Source: Sphingomonadales bacterium (GTDB taxonomy: Bacteria > Bacteroidota > Bacteroidia > Flavobacteriales_D > Crocinitomicaceae). Taken from it: a stretch of 64,000 nt of DNA. The stretch is taken from positions 1-64,000 of the forward strand of contig VHBC01000002.1 of NCBI GenBank assembly GCA_016872115.1. The letters run 5' to 3'. The translations under genes were made by a program, and so were the position numbers. The notes beneath the pieces were generated by a model. It had not been told where the DNA came from. It did not search any database and worked only from the letters and a program-made list of their open reading frames with translations. Below, piece after piece: positions 62,002 through 64,000 of the stretch (within the stretch, counting starts at the first letter, position 1; every line of letters starts with the position of its first letter).

Positions 62002-62292
62002 TTATTTGTCTAAAACTTTTGGGATTCTAAAATAATCGGAGTCTTTTTTTGGCGCGTTGCGAAGTGCCTCTTCATGGGTAATGTCCTGGTGAACGACGTC
62101 CTCGCGAAGGCGATTTACTTCTTCGGACATAAAAATGAGGGGCTCAACTCCGGTGGTGTCGAGTTCAGAGAGTTTATCGACAAAGGCGATCATGCGTTCT
62201 AAATCTTGGCGAATAGCATCTTTTTGAGCACCTTCAAACGAAAGTTTGGAAAGGTGAGCGAGGTGATCGATGAGGGCTTCGTTGATTTCCAT
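62002..62292 (-). CDS. gatC: Aspartyl/glutamyl-tRNA amidotransferase subunit C
   Basis: 96 residues. The small subunit of GatCAB, which converts Glu-tRNA(Gln) and/or Asp-tRNA(Asn) by transamidation. IDHLAHLSKLSFEGAQKDA, the central DKLSELDTTGVEPL and the C-terminal LRNAPKKDSDYFRIPKVLD are hallmarks. gatA and gatB are not nearby. It is co-transcribed with the glycosyltransferase downstream. A promoter-like TAATTTTA lies 4 nt before the start. Confidence 0.95.
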   Translation of the reverse strand: MEINEALIDHLAHLSKLSFEGAQKDAIRQDLERMIAFVDKLSELDTTGVEPLIFMSEEVNRLREDVVHQDITHEEALRNAPKKDSDYFRIPKVLDK

Positions 62293-62296
62293 AATG

Positions 62297-62304
62297 TAAA
62301 ATTA
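62297..62304 (-). promoter_or_regulatory. -7 box 4 nt before ATG (leaderless-type) for gatC
   Basis: TAATTTTA (minus strand; last base A instead of G), 4 nt (CATT), then ATG. It overlaps the 3' end of plsC. Confidence 0.45.
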
Positions 62305-63069
62305 CAAATTTTTGAAGAGTTGCGGGTGCGCCTCACGCAAGGGTTGTTCGATGAGTTGAAAACACTTTTTACTGAGCTCGTCTGCGCTTGTTGCTGCTAC
62401 TTCTTCGGTAGGAATGTAGGGATGGATAAATACTTCTACCACCCCAGGATGAGCCGGCCCAAACCATTGGGTAGGGTCTGAAAATAAATGAAAGTTCTGT
62501 GTAAAGGTGAGCGGTAAAATAGGTGTGTTTAGAATTTTAGCCAAGCGGAATGCCCCATTTTTGAAAGGCAACATTTGGGGAATGTTTTCCTCTGGAATGG
62601 TTCCTTCAGGAAAAATAACAATGGACCAGCCCTCTTGCATGGCTTTTTGAGCGTGCACTAATGCTTGCCCGGCTTTTGATTTGTCTTTGCGGTAAACCGG
62701 AATATTAAGGGCTTTAAAGTAAGTACGAACAATAGGGTATTTGAGAATTTCTGCTTTACCTAAAAATGCAAAAGGTTGTTGCGGTAGTATGGAGTGTAAT
62801 AAAAAGATATCGAGGTAAGAGCTGTGATTCGAGATAATGATAAAAGGCGCATTGGGTAAGGGAGATCGGAGTTTGTATCGGACCGGGTAAAAGCAAAAAA
62901 TACGGATCATCCAACTCCAGATGATGAAAATCTTAAAACCAAGTTTGCGCCACGACTGCTTGAGTTGTAAAATCCAAAAGAACGGATAAAACAACAATGC
63001 AAAAACAAAAAACACCACCGCAATGTAGAGCTTGTAGGTTAATCCAAAAAGACCTTTGATTTTTTGCAT
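62302..63069 (-). CDS. plsC: 1-acyl-sn-glycerol-3-phosphate acyltransferase
   Basis: 255 residues. PlsC acylates lysophosphatidic acid to phosphatidic acid. An N-terminal membrane segment (KLYIAVVFFVFALLFYPFFW) precedes the catalytic motifs: motif I is SNHSSYLDIFLL (NHxxxxD), motif II lies around FLGKAEILKYPIVR, and motif III is IVIFPEGTIPEE. Length is usual. It lies just upstream of gatC on the same strand, ending 9 bp before its start, and diverges from trpS. A promoter-like TAACTTTA lies 4 nt before its ATG. Confidence 0.92.
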   Translation of the reverse strand: MQKIKGLFGLTYKLYIAVVFFVFALLFYPFFWILQLKQSWRKLGFKIFIIWSWMIRIFCFYPVRYKLRSPLPNAPFIIISNHSSYLDIFLLHSILPQQPFAFLGKAEILKYPIVRTYFKALNIPVYRKDKSKAGQALVHAQKAMQEGWSIVIFPEGTIPEENIPQMLPFKNGAFRLAKILNTPILPLTFTQNFHLFSDPTQWFGPAHPGVVEVFIHPYIPTEEVAATSADELSKKCFQLIEQPLREAHPQLFKNL

Positions 63070-63073
63070 AGTG

Positions 63074-63081
63074 TAAAGTTA
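63074..63081 (-). promoter_or_regulatory. -7 box 4 nt before ATG (leaderless-type) for plsC
   Basis: TAACTTTA (minus strand; last base A instead of G), 4 nt (CACT), then ATG. Confidence 0.45.
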
Positions 63082-63127
63082 ACAATAACCCCGCAGCATT
63101 TGCGCGTCAAAAACGCGTCAAAATGAC

Positions 63128-63135
63128 TAATTTTG
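63128..63135 (+). promoter_or_regulatory. Candidate -7 box for trpS
   Basis: TAATTTTG fits TAnnTTTG. The start codon is 15 nt downstream, so this gene has a normal short leader. Confidence 0.5.
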
Positions 63136-63150
63136 AATAAAATTGAACGC

Positions 63151-64000
63151 ATGTCACGCATATTAACCGGAATTCAAAGTACAGGCACTCCGCATTTAGG
63201 AAACATTCTCGGCGCCATCTTGCCCGCTATTCATTTAGCCCAAGATCCGTCCAATGAGTCCTTTTTATTTATTGCCGACATGCACAGCCTCACCCAAATT
63301 AAAGAAGGGGCAACGCTCAAACAAAATACCTACGCCACTGCCGCCACCTGGCTGGCCTTTGGTCTCGATCCTCAAAAAACTGTTTTTTACCGACAGTCTG
63401 ATATTCCAGAAGTCACGGAGTTAACTTGGTATTTACTTTGTCAGTATCCTTATCAACGCCTCACACTAGCGCATTCTTTCAAAGACAAAGCAGACCGTCT
63501 AGACGACGTCAATGGTGGATTGTTCACCTACCCTATTCTCATGGCTGCTGACATCTTGCTTTACGACGCAGAAATTGTACCCGTTGGCAAAGACCAAAAG
63601 CAGCATATCGAAATGGCAAGAGATGTCGCCAATCGCTTTAATTTAGCCTATGGTGAAACTTTTGTTTTGCCGGAAGAACAAATCCAATCCGACACCATGC
63701 TCATACCAGGTACCGACGGTGAAAAAATGAGCAAATCAAGAAACAACTACATGGATATTTTCCTGCCAGAGAAACAGCTTCGAAAGCAAATTATGTCTAT
63801 TGTATCGGACAGCACGCCGCTCGAAGAACCCAAAAACCCCGATACTTGCCACACCTTTGCGCTCTATCAATTACTTGCTTCGGCAGAACAAACCGCACAA
63901 ATGAGAGCCAATTATGAAGGTGGCAACTACGGCTATGGACACGCCAAACAAGCGCTTTTTGAACTTATTTTAGAAAAATTTGCTTCCGAACGTGCTAAAT
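63151..64000 (+). CDS. trpS: Tryptophanyl-tRNA synthetase (3' end cut by window)
   Basis: The first 283 residues of TrpRS, open to the window end with no stop. It charges tRNA(Trp). The class I HIGH-like motif is STGTPHLGNILG, and the KMSKS motif is DGEKMSKSRNN (about residue 191). LLYDAEIVPVGKDQKQHIEM forms the tryptophan/dimer region typical of TrpRS. The full protein should be about 325-350 residues, so only the C-terminal part is missing. It diverges from plsC. Confidence 0.96.
   Translation, partial: MSRILTGIQSTGTPHLGNILGAILPAIHLAQDPSNESFLFIADMHSLTQIKEGATLKQNTYATAATWLAFGLDPQKTVFYRQSDIPEVTELTWYLLCQYPYQRLTLAHSFKDKADRLDDVNGGLFTYPILMAADILLYDAEIVPVGKDQKQHIEMARDVANRFNLAYGETFVLPEEQIQSDTMLIPGTDGEKMSKSRNNYMDIFLPEKQLRKQIMSIVSDSTPLEEPKNPDTCHTFALYQLLASAEQTAQMRANYEGGNYGYGHAKQALFELILEKFASERAK

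Overview
The window looks like a chromosomal segment of a Bacteroidota bacterium, most likely order Flavobacteriales. The evidence is: substrates of the type IX secretion system (C-terminal sorting domains of types A and B), Bacteroidota-type promoter boxes (TAnnTTTG), a SpmA-SpmB fusion in a non-sporulating context, an Omp28-like protein, and the absence of Shine-Dalgarno sequences at most starts. I see no phage, insertion sequence, CRISPR array, tRNA or rRNA gene, and no gene-free stretch over 300 bases.

Layout. (1) 1-23.4 kb: two giant secreted adhesin-like genes in tandem. The first is cut by the window edge and carries LamG and Ig-like modules with a type A sorting tail. The second is 5242 residues long and carries more than 40 Ig/PKD-like modules with a type B (CHU_C) tail. 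A hairpin terminator follows. (2) 23.4-27.2 kb: a DUF2461 protein, a DPP4-like S9 peptidase, a small rhodanese, an acidic unknown protein and the SRP RNA. (3) 27.2-36.1 kb: a tightly packed plus-strand run. It starts with an epimerase-CBS fusion, a DAHP synthase and a KdsC-like phosphatase, then a saccharopine-dehydrogenase-like enzyme, a UMF1 transporter, dapD, trhO, lgt and a lipoprotein. (4) 36.1-41.8 kb: pdhA-pdhC, a 25-residue-repeat protein with a SpmAB fusion on the minus strand, pirin and a nitroreductase. (5) 41.8-49.7 kb: a secreted subtilase, a GNAT, ACMSD, a SIMPL protein, and an SDR / photolyase-like / photolyase operon. (6) 49.6-53.8 kb: a minus-strand hpt-adk-obgE-PAP2-crcB operon diverging from purK. 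(7) 53.9-64 kb: an Omp28-like type IX substrate, a broken tcdA, two POT peptide transporters, trmB, gatC with a glycosyltransferase, plsC, and the start of trpS.

How the parts fit. Four proteins carry type IX sorting tails and should act at or outside the cell surface. The lgt gene overlaps a lipoprotein gene that would be its substrate. The rest is mostly core metabolism (diaminopimelate, purine salvage and synthesis, pyruvate dehydrogenase, tRNA modification and charging).

The two strongest unusual signals are these. First, a -7 promoter box sits exactly 4 nt before the start codon of seven separate genes (3 nt in an eighth). This implies leaderless mRNAs, and it is supported by divergent gene pairs whose start codons are only 33-36 bp apart. 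Second, a translationally coupled three-gene unit joins a ribulose-phosphate-3-epimerase-like barrel fused to KdsD-type CBS domains, a DAHP-synthase-family enzyme, and a KdsC-like phosphatase with an HTH-like N-terminus. This could be an uncharacterised 3-deoxy-sugar or regulated aromatic-precursor pathway. A decayed tcdA, nested super-repeats in the giant adhesins, and an SDR lacking its catalytic tyrosine are also notable.
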